DNA of 64,000 nucleotides from contig CAZCKU010000011.1 in assembly GCA_964499365.1 (NCBI GenBank), positions 111,030 through 175,029 of the forward strand. The letters are read 5' to 3'. Under the pieces are notes generated by a model. The model saw only the letters and a list, made by a program, of their open reading frames with translations, made no database searches and was not told the origin of the DNA. This DNA is from PALSA-1316 sp964499365. GTDB taxonomy: Bacteria; Nitrospirota; Thermodesulfovibrionia; Thermodesulfovibrionales; UBA6898. Position numbers and translations under genes: made by a program. Below, piece by piece: positions 48,633 to 56,757 of this stretch. Within the stretch, counting starts at the first letter, position 1. Each line of letters starts with the position of its first letter.

Positions 48633-49517
48633 ATGGATATACATCATCTCAGGGTTTTCGCATCGGTTTACAGGCACCGGAGCTTTTCCAAGGCCGCTGA
48701 AGAACTGCATCTCACGCAGCCGACGGTGAGTGATCACATCAGGGCCCTTGAACAGGAGCTGAAATGCAGACTTTTCGACAGGCTGCCCCGGAAGATCATC
48801 CCGACCAGTGAGGCCGCGTTCCTCATCGGTAAGGCCCAGGAGATCATGGAGAAGATCGAGGGCTTCACGGGTGCCCTCGGGGAATTCAGAAAAGACCTTT
48901 CGGGCCATCTGATCGTCGGAGCAAGCACGATTCCCGGAACCTATATCCTGCCCGGTCTAACGGCAGCCTTCAGGCAGAAGAATCCGGCTGTTCTCTTTGA
49001 GATCGTTGTTTCCGATTCCCGGGAAATCCTCGATAAGGTTGCAGGGGACGAACTCCTGATCGGCATTGTCGGCTCAAAACTGGAATCCCGTCAAATAGAT
49101 TATAAGCCTTTTCGTGACGACGAACTCATCGCTATAGCCCCGGGTTCGTCTGATCTGAAAAGAGATATCGGAATCAGGGAAATGGCGGCCGGACCCCTGA
49201 TCATGCGTGAGCAGGGGTCCGGTACAAGGAGGGAGTTCGAGAAGATCCTTGAAAAAGAGGAGATTGACCTTCATCAGCTCACTATTGCCGGAATATTCGG
49301 CTCGACCGATGCCGTGAAGCAGGCGGTGAAGGAGGGGATGGGCCTTTCGATAATCTCTCGCCGGGCGGTGAAGGATGAGCTGAAGTGTGGCATGCTCCGG
49401 GAAATCAGGATAAAAGATGCAGATATGAAGCGCCGGTTCTATGTCATCACCCACCGGAAGAGGACTCTTCCGCACCTGTACAAACTGTTCGTCTCGTATT
49501 TGCTTACGGGCCGCTAA
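48633..49517 (+). CDS. LysR-family transcriptional regulator (selenium-metabolism-like)
   Basis: 294 residues from the ATG at 48633; upstream extension of the frame overlaps the preceding gene. The helix-turn-helix SFSKAAEELHLTQPTVSDHIRALEQ and the effector-binding fold (LIVGASTIPGTYILPGLTAAFRQ, GIVGSKLESRQIDYKPF) are typical. The sequence resembles the LysR group often annotated with selenium metabolism, and next on the strand is a tRNA with tRNA-Sec-like structure. There is no recognisable ribosome site. Its ligand is unknown. Confidence 0.87.
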   Translation: MDIHHLRVFASVYRHRSFSKAAEELHLTQPTVSDHIRALEQELKCRLFDRLPRKIIPTSEAAFLIGKAQEIMEKIEGFTGALGEFRKDLSGHLIVGASTIPGTYILPGLTAAFRQKNPAVLFEIVVSDSREILDKVAGDELLIGIVGSKLESRQIDYKPFRDDELIAIAPGSSDLKRDIGIREMAAGPLIMREQGSGTRREFEKILEKEEIDLHQLTIAGIFGSTDAVKQAVKEGMGLSIISRRAVKDELKCGMLREIRIKDADMKRRFYVITHRKRTLPHLYKLFVSYLLTGR

Positions 49518-49697
49518 AAAGCAGTCGCCTGTCCTTTTGATACCCCTGCAGCGCAGTTCATCCCGGTCTATCGTCATTCGGTTATCTATAGCTAAAAGCT
49601 ATTTGTGATATCGATTGCGTATATATTATCATTGGGTGTTTCGGATACCTTCCCGGGAACTCTCTGAATATCTGAAATGCAGAGGTTGCCTCTGAAT

Positions 49698-49791
49698 GGG
49701 GGGTACGGGGATGGTCCCCACCTGGTCTGCAAAACCAGCGTTATAGCCATACAATGGCTATGGTGCGTTCGATTCGCACTACTCCCCTCCA
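49698..49791 (+). tRNA. tRNA-Sec-like tRNA with Cys anticodon GCA and U73 (8/5, long variable arm)
   Basis: Acceptor 8 bp: GGGGGGTA (49698-49705) with TACTCCCC (49780-49787), one G-U. D arm GGGG-ATGGT-CCCC (49707-49719). Anticodon stem CTGGT/ACCAG with loop CTGCAAA, anticodon GCA at 49729-49731. Variable arm ATAGCCAT-ACA-ATGGCTAT (49743-49761), 8 bp. T arm GTGCG-TTCGATT-CGCAC (49763-49779). U73 at 49788, encoded CCA 49789-49791. The 8+5 amino-acid branch and long variable arm are tRNA-Sec hallmarks, but E. coli tRNA-Sec has loop CTTCAAA (TCA) and G73. U73 and GCA are the main CysRS identity elements, so it is probably charged with Cys. Confidence 0.9.
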
Positions 49792-49954
49792 AAATTTATG
49801 AACAAAAGGAGAAGTTATATCTACAACGCAGTTTGAGATCAAGAGTTATCCCGATCCGGGGTATCAGCGCTTATGGCGGGCCAAAAGGTGTGAGATACAG
49901 GGATAACGATTTATTGAGCGATCAAAACTCGATGTATGTTCTTAAAACATGTAT

Positions 49955-50000
49955 AAGGTCTTTGGGTGCCCAGCCACATCACCGGGCACCCAAAGGCCTT
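49955..50000 (-). terminator. 17-bp hairpin between convergent tRNA and minus-strand gene
   Basis: Arms AAGGTCTTTGGGTGCCC (49955-49971) and GGGCACCCAAAGGCCTT (49984-50000), with one G-U pair and a 12-nt loop. It follows the stop of the Met-rich secreted protein gene and may also stop tRNA transcription. No strong U-run. Nothing else is seen in 49792-49954. Confidence 0.75.
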
Positions 50001-50004
50001 GAAC

Positions 50005-50736
50005 CTACTGAAGGGTAATCTTATTGATGAGGTTACCGGAGAAATCAACGATATACAGGTATGAGTGTGCATTGGCATTGTTGAAGTTGTAATTGCCGTA
50101 CATCATATTGAATACGTTGCTGCCGTCCATCATGGCGCTGCCGAAATCCGATGTTACTACATAGATGTTATTGCCCACAATTACGGGGGTTGAAGCAAAC
50201 TCTCCATCGAGGGATAGAGCCACTGGGACTGAAGAAGATGTCAGGGGCAGTTGAACCGCATACAATATCGCCTGACTGGAGAAATTAGTCCCGAGATTAC
50301 CAACCACGTTATAGTTCGTAGTGTCGGGAATTGAAGCAGTCGCAACGAGATACCCACTGGCAAGGACCGGCCGCGATACAATTCCTTTAAGGGTTAGCGT
50401 CTGGATTCCGCCTGCTGTTGTTACTGCAGAAATTGTCGACTGAAAAACATTGCTGCTGGGGGTCGTGCCGGCCCCAGCAGTCGCATTGAACCCCATGATA
50501 TACGCTGTTCCGTCAGTTCCAACCAACGGGGCACTTGATAGTCCGTTCATCATGCCGAATCCTCCGGCATTTGTCATCGTGCCTGTGCCGTTATACATCA
50601 TAGTGCCGGGGCCGAAGTTTCCGCTGCCCATCATTGCGCCAGGGGTGACGGTTCCGCCGCCCATCATGGCTGCCTGAGCACTTCCCATAAATGCAAGCAT
50701 ACCTGCCAAGACTGTCGTCATGAGTATTTTTTTCAT
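50005..50736 (-). CDS. Methionine-rich secreted protein of unknown function
   Basis: 243 residues from the ATG at 50736 (GGAG upstream). Signal peptide ILMTTVLAGMLAFMGSAQA, then a Met/Gly-rich run (AMMGGGTVTPGAMMGSGNFG, GTMMYNGTGTMTNAGGFGMM) and again near the end (DFGSAMMDGSNVFNMMYGNY). Such paired Met patches bind Cu(I) in known copper proteins; this is inference only. The middle is a repeat-rich beta-type sequence with no recognised domain. It is the last gene of the DUF6502 group and lies 225 nt downstream of the lipoprotein gene. Confidence 0.75.
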   Translation of the reverse strand: MKKILMTTVLAGMLAFMGSAQAAMMGGGTVTPGAMMGSGNFGPGTMMYNGTGTMTNAGGFGMMNGLSSAPLVGTDGTAYIMGFNATAGAGTTPSSNVFQSTISAVTTAGGIQTLTLKGIVSRPVLASGYLVATASIPDTTNYNVVGNLGTNFSSQAILYAVQLPLTSSSVPVALSLDGEFASTPVIVGNNIYVVTSDFGSAMMDGSNVFNMMYGNYNFNNANAHSYLYIVDFSGNLINKITLQ

Positions 50737-50961
50737 TTTAATCTCCAAAAAAGTTTTATTTATTTTTACTGCCGATACATTCAAAAAATGAAATTTGTCT
50801 GCGTTCCAGCCCAAAGAATTACGCTGAACTTCACCTCTTTTAATATTTCTTACATATTCTACTGTATATTATCAATAAACTATGAATATAGTGTGAATAT
50901 CGCCATACGTAACATCCCTTGAAAGTCTCCGCTTTTATGATACGGCGTTTTTGCGATGTCA

Positions 50962-51840
50962 TTATTTGCCCAATATCCAGTTATGAGCGTTCGGTCCTCC
51001 CTTCATGTTCGAGTAAGCAGTTGACATATTCCAGTAGGGTTGTCCCTCAGGTGTAGCAGGCGAGCTGGATAGCACCTCTGTCATACTGTTACTGAAATTC
51101 CCCATATCGAATTGTGAGTTGCACCAGCTTGACGACATGTTGTTGTACATCAATCCCATCATGGCTCTATAGCGATTGACATCAACCGTTATGGTTGAGC
51201 CGTTCATGCCGATGACCTGTCCCATCTGGTTTCCCATAAGCGTTGCCATGTTCTGTGCGGCAGTGTGAATAGCGGTATTGTTGGCATGAATATAATCACC
51301 CATCATGTCTGTCACTGCCGGCAGTCCCAATTTATTAATCAAAGCATCTGCAGCTTGTTGCACAGAGGTATATTGTCCCGATTCCATCAGTTCACGAATT
51401 ATTGATGACATCGGGCTGATAAAATTACTGACAGTACCATTAATGCTGTCTTTCGATATGCTGAGGACATAGGTACTGCCGATTGACTGGTTAGTGTCTT
51501 TATCAATGGCGATTCCTTTGATTGCGAACGCAACAATGGGATACTTACCAACATCTGCCGGGTCAACATTCAACGTATAAGCGCCATTTGTGTCCGTTGT
51601 CGTATTTGGTTCACCAGCGTCAAATTGGTAGTTGCCGTTTTTGTCAAGGAACACGGTTGCATTTATAAGATAGCCATCAGCTACAGCACCGGATAACGTG
51701 CCCGTACCACCAGAGCCTACCCCGGCGATTGTCACATCAAATGCATTTGAGCCGCATCCCGATATTATGACTGCGCAGAAAAGGGATACAGCAATGAACC
51801 GCCAAAGAGACCTTTGGTTGCATAGATATGCTGATTTCAT
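50962..51840 (-). CDS. Lipoprotein with carboxypeptidase-regulatory-like domain
   Basis: 292 residues from the ATG at 51840 (AAGGAGAA upstream), which overlaps the previous gene's end by none but is only 1 nt away. A lipobox signal (FIAVSLFCAVIISGCGS) precedes a Gly-rich linker, a beta-sandwich region (LSGAVADGYLINATVFLDKNG, NGAYTLNVDP), and a helical C-terminal half with Met-rich stretches (MMGLMYNNMSSSW, FSNSMTEVLSSS). Unknown function. It shares Met richness with the following secreted protein. Confidence 0.75.
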   Translation of the reverse strand: MKSAYLCNQRSLWRFIAVSLFCAVIISGCGSNAFDVTIAGVGSGGTGTLSGAVADGYLINATVFLDKNGNYQFDAGEPNTTTDTNGAYTLNVDPADVGKYPIVAFAIKGIAIDKDTNQSIGSTYVLSISKDSINGTVSNFISPMSSIIRELMESGQYTSVQQAADALINKLGLPAVTDMMGDYIHANNTAIHTAAQNMATLMGNQMGQVIGMNGSTITVDVNRYRAMMGLMYNNMSSSWCNSQFDMGNFSNSMTEVLSSSPATPEGQPYWNMSTAYSNMKGGPNAHNWILGK

Positions 51841-51841
51841 T

Positions 51842-52753
51842 TTAGTTCTCCTTAGATGCACGCTTACGAAAACGGCGGGCAATGTGGTTTTTCTGAGATG
51901 CCTTGGAGTCTGTTGTAGTATCGTTAAAGGTATAAAGTCCGATGCGAACACGTTGGTCTTGTTTGCGACCGTCACGTTTATCAGCTTCGATCAGCGAAGT
52001 AACGACAGGCACCATCTTTTCATGAAGAGCATTCCATTCAGCCATGACAAGTGGACGTAATGCTTCAACGGAATCGGCTGATAATTCATCGGCAAAGACA
52101 GCCTGTTCAAGATGGCTTTTCCCATCATGTAAAACGTTCGCGATAGCTGCATTGAGGTGGTCTCCGACATTGTCACCCAAGAAGTTGAGCATTTGTTGGG
52201 CATCGTTTTTTGGGACAAAATTAGTACGTGTGAGGGTAACAAGGTCGGCGTTTTCATCGAAGGTAACAAAGTCGAGACGGATTAATTCATCGAGTAAACT
52301 GCGGGGGTGAACATCACGGGTTACTGACAGAGCAAGAGACTCAAAGCTCGGTGCAGTTCCCAGCCGGTTTAATACAGTGAGCACACCATTGTGGCTGCGA
52401 TAATCTTGATCTGTTGTCCAGCGGGCTAATAATTCGGAAGCATGAGATTGTTTCGTCGCTCGTTCAGGAGCTTTTTGTTTGATTAACCGTTTGACCTCAC
52501 GCCGATTGATGCCTGTGGCGATGCTGATCTGGCTCACATTGCCATGTTCTGGCAGTCCCGGCTGTACTGCATTTGCCTCTTGCACAAAAGCCAGCTTTAG
52601 AACCTCTTCGGCAGTCGCAAATGTCATGCCGTTCGCAAGACAAAGTCGCGCTAATGGGACGAGAAGACAGTTCAGTGTTCGGAGTAATGCCACATTTTCG
52701 CAGTTAGTTCCATTGGCTGCTTCTGCTGATTTTGTAGTTATGGTGTCCGACAT
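51842..52753 (-). CDS. DUF6502-like helix-turn-helix regulator
   Basis: 303 residues from the ATG at 52753, which has a good gap from AAAGGT; the ATG at 52762 touches that box. A conserved N-terminal region (LLRTLNCLLVPLARLCLANG, FATAEEVLKLAFVQEAN) is followed by a helix-turn-helix (VSQISIATGINRREVKRLIKQ). The C-terminal half is helical with no known domain. It resembles proteins annotated DUF6502. The lipoprotein gene starts 1 nt downstream, so it probably regulates its own operon, with palindromes at 52899 and 52999 as candidate operators. Confidence 0.75.
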   Translation of the reverse strand: MSDTITTKSAEAANGTNCENVALLRTLNCLLVPLARLCLANGMTFATAEEVLKLAFVQEANAVQPGLPEHGNVSQISIATGINRREVKRLIKQKAPERATKQSHASELLARWTTDQDYRSHNGVLTVLNRLGTAPSFESLALSVTRDVHPRSLLDELIRLDFVTFDENADLVTLTRTNFVPKNDAQQMLNFLGDNVGDHLNAAIANVLHDGKSHLEQAVFADELSADSVEALRPLVMAEWNALHEKMVPVVTSLIEADKRDGRKQDQRVRIGLYTFNDTTTDSKASQKNHIARRFRKRASKEN

Positions 52754-52793
52754 GATCGACATACCTTTGAACGTCAAATTTATATTAAATGTG

Positions 52794-52822
52794 AGATTAG
52801 CACATATTAACTTGCTTGTCAA
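52794..52822 (-). promoter_or_regulatory. Sigma-70 promoter of the DUF6502-like operon
   Basis: Minus strand TTGACA (52822-52817), 17 bp, TAATCT (52799-52794), giving a start near 52787 and a leader of about 35 nt before the ATG at 52753. Confidence 0.75.
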
Positions 52823-52898
52823 TGTATTATTTTTGAATGCAGTTGCTAGGTGGAGAACGTTTAGGCGACATCTTCTGTGATAGTCCATTAATTGTTAA

Positions 52899-52921
52899 CA
52901 CCGTTCAAAATCTGAACGGTG
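52899..52921. promoter_or_regulatory. Palindromic operator-like site, copy 1
   Basis: 9-bp arms CACCGTTCA and TGAACGGTG around AAATC. Core GTTCAAAATCTGAAC is repeated at 52999-53013. It lies about 75 bp upstream of the DUF6502 -35 box and 180 bp upstream of the putative sigma-54 start on the other strand. Confidence 0.75.
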
Positions 52922-52998
52922 CTGTTTAATTTTCATAACATCTATATTTTTCAATAACTTAACGTTATCAATACTGCTGTTTACCCTTCTGACGCACT

Positions 52999-53013
52999 GT
53001 TCAAAATATGAAC
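52999..53013. promoter_or_regulatory. Palindromic operator-like site, copy 2
   Basis: GTTCAAAATATGAAC, the same core as at 52899 with one base changed. Its centre is about 83 bp upstream of the predicted sigma-54 start of the Usp/TSUP operon, a normal enhancer position, so an NtrC-type activator or the DUF6502 protein could be the reader. Confidence 0.7.
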
Positions 53014-53062
53014 GCTCATCCCTGCTTCGATTTTATTTCCATTTATTTCAATGAGTTACGAA

Positions 53063-53077
53063 TGGCATCTGGTATGC
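53063..53077 (+). promoter_or_regulatory. Probable sigma-54 promoter of the Usp-TSUP cluster
   Basis: TGGCATC-TGGT-ATGC keeps GG and GC at sigma-54 spacing, with 3 mismatches to TGGCACG-N4-TTGC. Predicted start near 53089, 32 nt before the ATG at 53121. Weaker than the arr promoter. Confidence 0.55.
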
Positions 53078-53120
53078 GATATATCCTCTGAATTCAAAAT
53101 GAAGCAGAAGGAGTCAGAGG

Positions 53121-53603
53121 ATGAAAAAACAGTTGTTATTTGTGACGTATCCGAATGAAGGGATGGATGAGGGGCTCTCCTATGCGGTAGACCTTGCCCA
53201 GACCATGAACGAGGGCATTACCGTGCTCCTCGTGAAAAAAGACAAGCTTATGAAGAAGTTTGAGGACATGATGTCAGCTGTCGCCTTTGCCGAGGAGAAC
53301 GATCAGGATACTGCCCGTGAGTTCGTCTCCGAGCCGGTCGAGGCCGGCGTTGCAGATAATCTCCGTACAATCCGCGAGAAGTGCCGGGAGGTCGGGGTGA
53401 AGGTGAATATCCATACCGCCTCGATGGATACGGTCTCCGCGGTGAAGGATTTCATGAAAAATACCAGCGGGATCGACATGATCCTTCTGAGTCCGAGTGT
53501 CACCGGAGAAGGCAACCTCACGGGAGGCGAACTCAAGCGGCTCGTCAGGACATCATCGCGACCGGTTGTCACCATGTCGCGTCAGGCCATCGCAACGGCG
53601 TAG
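53121..53603 (+). CDS. Universal-stress-like protein
   Basis: 160 residues with the Usp alpha/beta pattern: KQLLFVTYPNEGMDEGLSYAVDLAQ at the start, a middle helical insertion, and SGIDMILLSPSVTGEGNLTGGELKRLV near the end, which replaces the G-x2-G-x9-GS ATP-binding loop of typical Usp with a divergent one. An AGGAG box precedes the ATG. First gene of a cluster with a TSUP permease, a TIGR02186-like protein and two true Usp proteins, 32 nt before the permease. Confidence 0.75.
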   Translation: MKKQLLFVTYPNEGMDEGLSYAVDLAQTMNEGITVLLVKKDKLMKKFEDMMSAVAFAEENDQDTAREFVSEPVEAGVADNLRTIREKCREVGVKVNIHTASMDTVSAVKDFMKNTSGIDMILLSPSVTGEGNLTGGELKRLVRTSSRPVVTMSRQAIATA

Positions 53604-53635
53604 CGAATGAATAAATATATTGGAGGAATTGCGTA

Positions 53636-54556
53636 ATGTATCTTTATCTGCCAGTTGCCTTAACCAGCATCAATATCATGATCCCTGTCGGGCTGGGACT
53701 TGCCGTCGGTCTGCTCTCGGGGCTTTTCGGGGTCGGAGGCGGGTTTCTGATGACGCCGCTTCTGATCATGTTCGGCATACCCTCGACCGTGGCGGCCGCC
53801 ACGGACTCAAACCAGATCGTGGCAGCCTCGACCTCCGGTACCTATGCCCACTGGAGGGTCGGCAACGTTGATTTCAAGATGGGCCTCTACCTTTTGATCG
53901 GAGGTTTTGCCGGCGGCCTGCTGGGTGTGCAGGCGATCAAAATACTCAAGGCAACCGGCAATGCCGACTTTGCGATCAAGATGACCTATGTCCTCCTGCT
54001 CGGCAGCGTCGGCACCTATATGTTCATCGAGAGTCTCAGCAGCATGAGAAAGAAGAAAGTCGACACCGGGGCCAAACCGGAAAAGGAATCTGCCTTTGCC
54101 CTGGCACTGAAGAGACTTCCCCTGCAGACCCGCTTTGAAAAATCAGGGGTGACCCACTCGCTCCTCCTGCCGGTCATCTTCGGAGGTTTTGTCGGCGTGC
54201 TCGGCGCCATTATGGGCGTCGGCGGCGGCTTCCTGATGGTGCCGATCATGGTCTATATCCTCAGGATGCCGATGCATGTGGTCGTCGGCACCAGTCTCTT
54301 TCAGATACTCTTCAACTGCATCGAGGTGACCTTCCTGCAGGCATATACGAATCATAACGTGGACTTTGTCCTCGCGGTGCTGCTCCTGCTGGGGTCGACA
54401 ATCGGCGCGCAGGTCGGTGCAGTATTCGGCCGGAGGCTCAAGGGAGAGCAGCTCAAGGTTATTCTTGCCGGGATTGTGCTCGCGGTGACGGTCAAGATCA
54501 TCTTCGATCTGACGTTAAGCCCGTCGCTGCTTCTCGGCCAGGCCGGAGGACATTAA
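53636..54556 (+). CDS. TSUP (TauE/SafE) permease
   Basis: 306 residues, eight or so membrane helices, and the two family repeats LAVGLLSGLFGVGGGFLMTP and GVLGAIMGVGGGFLMVPIM. A hydrophilic loop (SMRKKKVDTGAKPEKES) separates them. GGAGG lies before the ATG. In other genomes such permeases often pair with a TIGR02186 protein, as here 19 nt downstream, and sulfite or another small sulfonate is a likely cargo. Not the same subtype as the TSUP next to selD. Confidence 0.88.
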   Translation: MYLYLPVALTSINIMIPVGLGLAVGLLSGLFGVGGGFLMTPLLIMFGIPSTVAAATDSNQIVAASTSGTYAHWRVGNVDFKMGLYLLIGGFAGGLLGVQAIKILKATGNADFAIKMTYVLLLGSVGTYMFIESLSSMRKKKVDTGAKPEKESAFALALKRLPLQTRFEKSGVTHSLLLPVIFGGFVGVLGAIMGVGGGFLMVPIMVYILRMPMHVVVGTSLFQILFNCIEVTFLQAYTNHNVDFVLAVLLLLGSTIGAQVGAVFGRRLKGEQLKVILAGIVLAVTVKIIFDLTLSPSLLLGQAGGH

Positions 54557-54575
54557 AATGCAGGAGGACATGACG

Positions 54576-55367
54576 ATGAACAGAGAAAAGCGCATTGCGA
54601 TCGTACTGCTGGTAATCGCCCTGGCTGTTGCGGGCATGGCCCTTATGGTGGGCCGCGCTTCGGCTGAGCTGACCGCGAAGGCAAACCACGATCATATCAA
54701 GATAGATTTCTTCTATCATGGCAGCACGGTCAGCGTCAGCGGCGTTGCCGACCCGGGGGCTGACCTCATAATCAAGATAGCCTCCCCTGAGTCGCATGAG
54801 ACGCTCAAGGAGAAGGGCAAGGTGGGAGGCTTCCTATGGATGAACGTGGCCACCCTGAAGCTCGAAAACGTGCCGAATCTCTATTCCATCCACAGCACGA
54901 AACGAATTGAGGATCTTCTCGACCAGCAGGAGATGGATAAATATGTTATCGGATATCCAGCCCTCGGCAGACATGTCTCCATGAGCCCGGTCAAAGATGA
55001 CGGCGAGAAATCCAGGTGGTTCAGCGAATTCATAAAATATAAGGAACATTCAAAACTGTATACCACCTCGTCCGGGAAGATTGAATTGAAAGCGGCTGCT
55101 GCCGGAAGGCAGCCCTATTATATCCTCACCGAATGGCCCTATCAGGCGCCTCCCGGTGACTATCTGGTGACGGTGTACGCGGTGAAAAACGGGAAAGTGG
55201 TCGAGCAGGCCGAGTCGAAGGTCCTTGTCGAACAGGTCGGCATCGTGAACACACTGTCGAACATGGCAAAGAATAACGGGGTCCTGTACGGCATCATATC
55301 CATTCTGTCGGCACTGGGTGCAGGGTTTGGCGTTGGACTCATATTCAGGGGCGGAGGCTCCCATTAA
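54576..55367 (+). CDS. TIGR02186-like membrane-anchored protein
   Basis: 263 residues from the ATG at 54576, chosen because the AGGAGG box lies 8 nt upstream. A signal/anchor helix (IAIVLLVIALAVAGMALMVG) is followed by a periplasmic beta-rich body (KIDFFYHGSTVSVSGVADPG, KVGGFLWMNVATLKLENVP) and a C-terminal membrane helix (GVLYGIISILSALGAGFGVG). The family co-occurs with TSUP permeases; its biochemical role is not known to me. Confidence 0.8.
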   Translation: MNREKRIAIVLLVIALAVAGMALMVGRASAELTAKANHDHIKIDFFYHGSTVSVSGVADPGADLIIKIASPESHETLKEKGKVGGFLWMNVATLKLENVPNLYSIHSTKRIEDLLDQQEMDKYVIGYPALGRHVSMSPVKDDGEKSRWFSEFIKYKEHSKLYTTSSGKIELKAAAAGRQPYYILTEWPYQAPPGDYLVTVYAVKNGKVVEQAESKVLVEQVGIVNTLSNMAKNNGVLYGIISILSALGAGFGVGLIFRGGGSH

Positions 55368-55369
55368 TC

Positions 55370-56227
55370 ATGTATGAAACTATTGTTGTCGGTTTTGATA
55401 AATCCGATTCCAGCAGGGCGGCGGCTGTTGAGGCGGCAAACTGGATAAAGCGGCATGGCGGGTCTTTGTTCCTTGTGCATTCAGTCTTCTTTGATACGGA
55501 GGAATTCGGCATTGCCCCGGAGCAGCTCGAGCAGCGGCTGAAGATCGGGGAGAAGCTCTGTGCCGGGGCGAAGGACATGATCACAGGGGAATTCGGCATC
55601 GATGCCTCGTATGTCCTGTGTGAGGGCGACGCTCCTGAAGTGATTGCGGAGATTGCAGAGGGGAAAAAGGCCGACCTGATTGTTCTCGGTACGTATGGCC
55701 GGAAGGGGCTGCACCGGCTGTTCATGGGAAGCGTAACCTCTCAGGTCATTCTTCATTCAACGATCGACACGCTGATCGTAAAGAAACCCTGCAGTGAGTG
55801 CACCGGCGTGTACAAATCAATCCTGGTGCCCTTCGAGGGGTCCGAGTTCAGCAGAAAGGCCCTGACCCGGGCCTGCCAGCTGTCCAAACTGGACGGCGCT
55901 GAGGTCACGGTCCTGTATGTTATACCCCGGTACGAAGAGATGATCGATTTTTTCAAGACAGAGTCTATCAGCAGCAGCCTGCATCAGGAGGCTGAGAGGA
56001 TCATTGCACAGGCGGTTGATCTGGCACATATTCAGGGGATAACGCCGGCGACAGAGATCGTTGAGGGCCACGCTGCCGAGAAGACGGTTGAGACGGCCCG
56101 GCGTCTGAAGGCCGACCTGATAGCAATGGGAAGTCATGGATACCGAGGTATTAACAAGGCAATGATGGGGAGCACGGCCGAGAGGGTCATCCTGAACGCG
56201 GCGTGCCCGATCCTGGTGGTGAGGTGA
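55370..56227 (+). CDS. Tandem-domain universal stress protein
   Basis: 285 residues comprising two Usp domains, about 1-140 and 145-285. Each has the ATP-binding loop at its end: LIVLGTYGRKGLHRLFMGSVTSQV and LIAMGSHGYRGINKAMMGSTAERV, both with G-x2-G-x9-GS spacing. The linker has CSECTG. Cytoplasmic stress protein. It begins 2 nt after the TIGR02186-like gene and precedes a single-domain Usp. Confidence 0.9.
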   Translation: MYETIVVGFDKSDSSRAAAVEAANWIKRHGGSLFLVHSVFFDTEEFGIAPEQLEQRLKIGEKLCAGAKDMITGEFGIDASYVLCEGDAPEVIAEIAEGKKADLIVLGTYGRKGLHRLFMGSVTSQVILHSTIDTLIVKKPCSECTGVYKSILVPFEGSEFSRKALTRACQLSKLDGAEVTVLYVIPRYEEMIDFFKTESISSSLHQEAERIIAQAVDLAHIQGITPATEIVEGHAAEKTVETARRLKADLIAMGSHGYRGINKAMMGSTAERVILNAACPILVVR

Positions 56228-56231
56228 AAGG

Positions 56232-56645
56232 ATGAAAGGGTACAGGAAGGTCCTCATAGCTATGAACGGCAATAACGAGGTGCTGAAGAACGGGCTGCAG
56301 CTGGCGGGCGACGAAAAATGCTGGGTTACGGTCGTCAAGGTCATCCCTCCTCATGAGGGCGAGCTGAACCTGACCGGCATAAAGAATCTCGAGGATGTGT
56401 TCAGCAGCGCGAGCGATACGGCGGTGGCAGCCATGTATGAAACAGCACGCGCTGAAGGCGGCCTGATCAAGGCGCGTATCGAAGAAGGCGAAATCGACAG
56501 GAAGATTGTGGAGGTGGCTGAAGAGGAGCGATGCGACGTTATCATCATGGGCGCCAGAAAGCGCAGCTGGCTGCGCACCCTGTTTGGTGACAATGTGGTG
56601 GAAAAGGTTATCCAGCAGGCGCCCTGTCCGGTGCTGGTGGTATAG
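56232..56645 (+). CDS. Single-domain universal stress protein
   Basis: 137 residues with the Usp fold, ending in CDVIIMGARKRSWLRTLFGDNVVEKV, where the usual G-x2-G loop is changed (GARKRSW), so nucleotide binding may be lost. It starts 4 nt after the tandem Usp gene and ends 112 nt before the SulP gene. Confidence 0.87.
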   Translation: MKGYRKVLIAMNGNNEVLKNGLQLAGDEKCWVTVVKVIPPHEGELNLTGIKNLEDVFSSASDTAVAAMYETARAEGGLIKARIEEGEIDRKIVEVAEEERCDVIIMGARKRSWLRTLFGDNVVEKVIQQAPCPVLVV

Positions 56646-56757
56646 GGGGGCTCCTCAGAAACCCTTTAATTCAGATTGCACTCTACAGCTTTTTTCATTC
56701 GTCCGGGTTGACCACTGGTGGTATACTGGGTACAGATGTATACGAGCTGCAAACCGT

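Noticed and set aside
49729..49731. Normal selenocysteine tRNA with anticodon TCA
   Set aside because: The loop reads CTGCAAA and the anticodon is clearly GCA; a 7-nt loop shift to TCA is not possible.
49677..50018. 113-codon frame on the plus strand across the tRNA
   Set aside because: It overlaps the tRNA and a terminator hairpin and has no family features.
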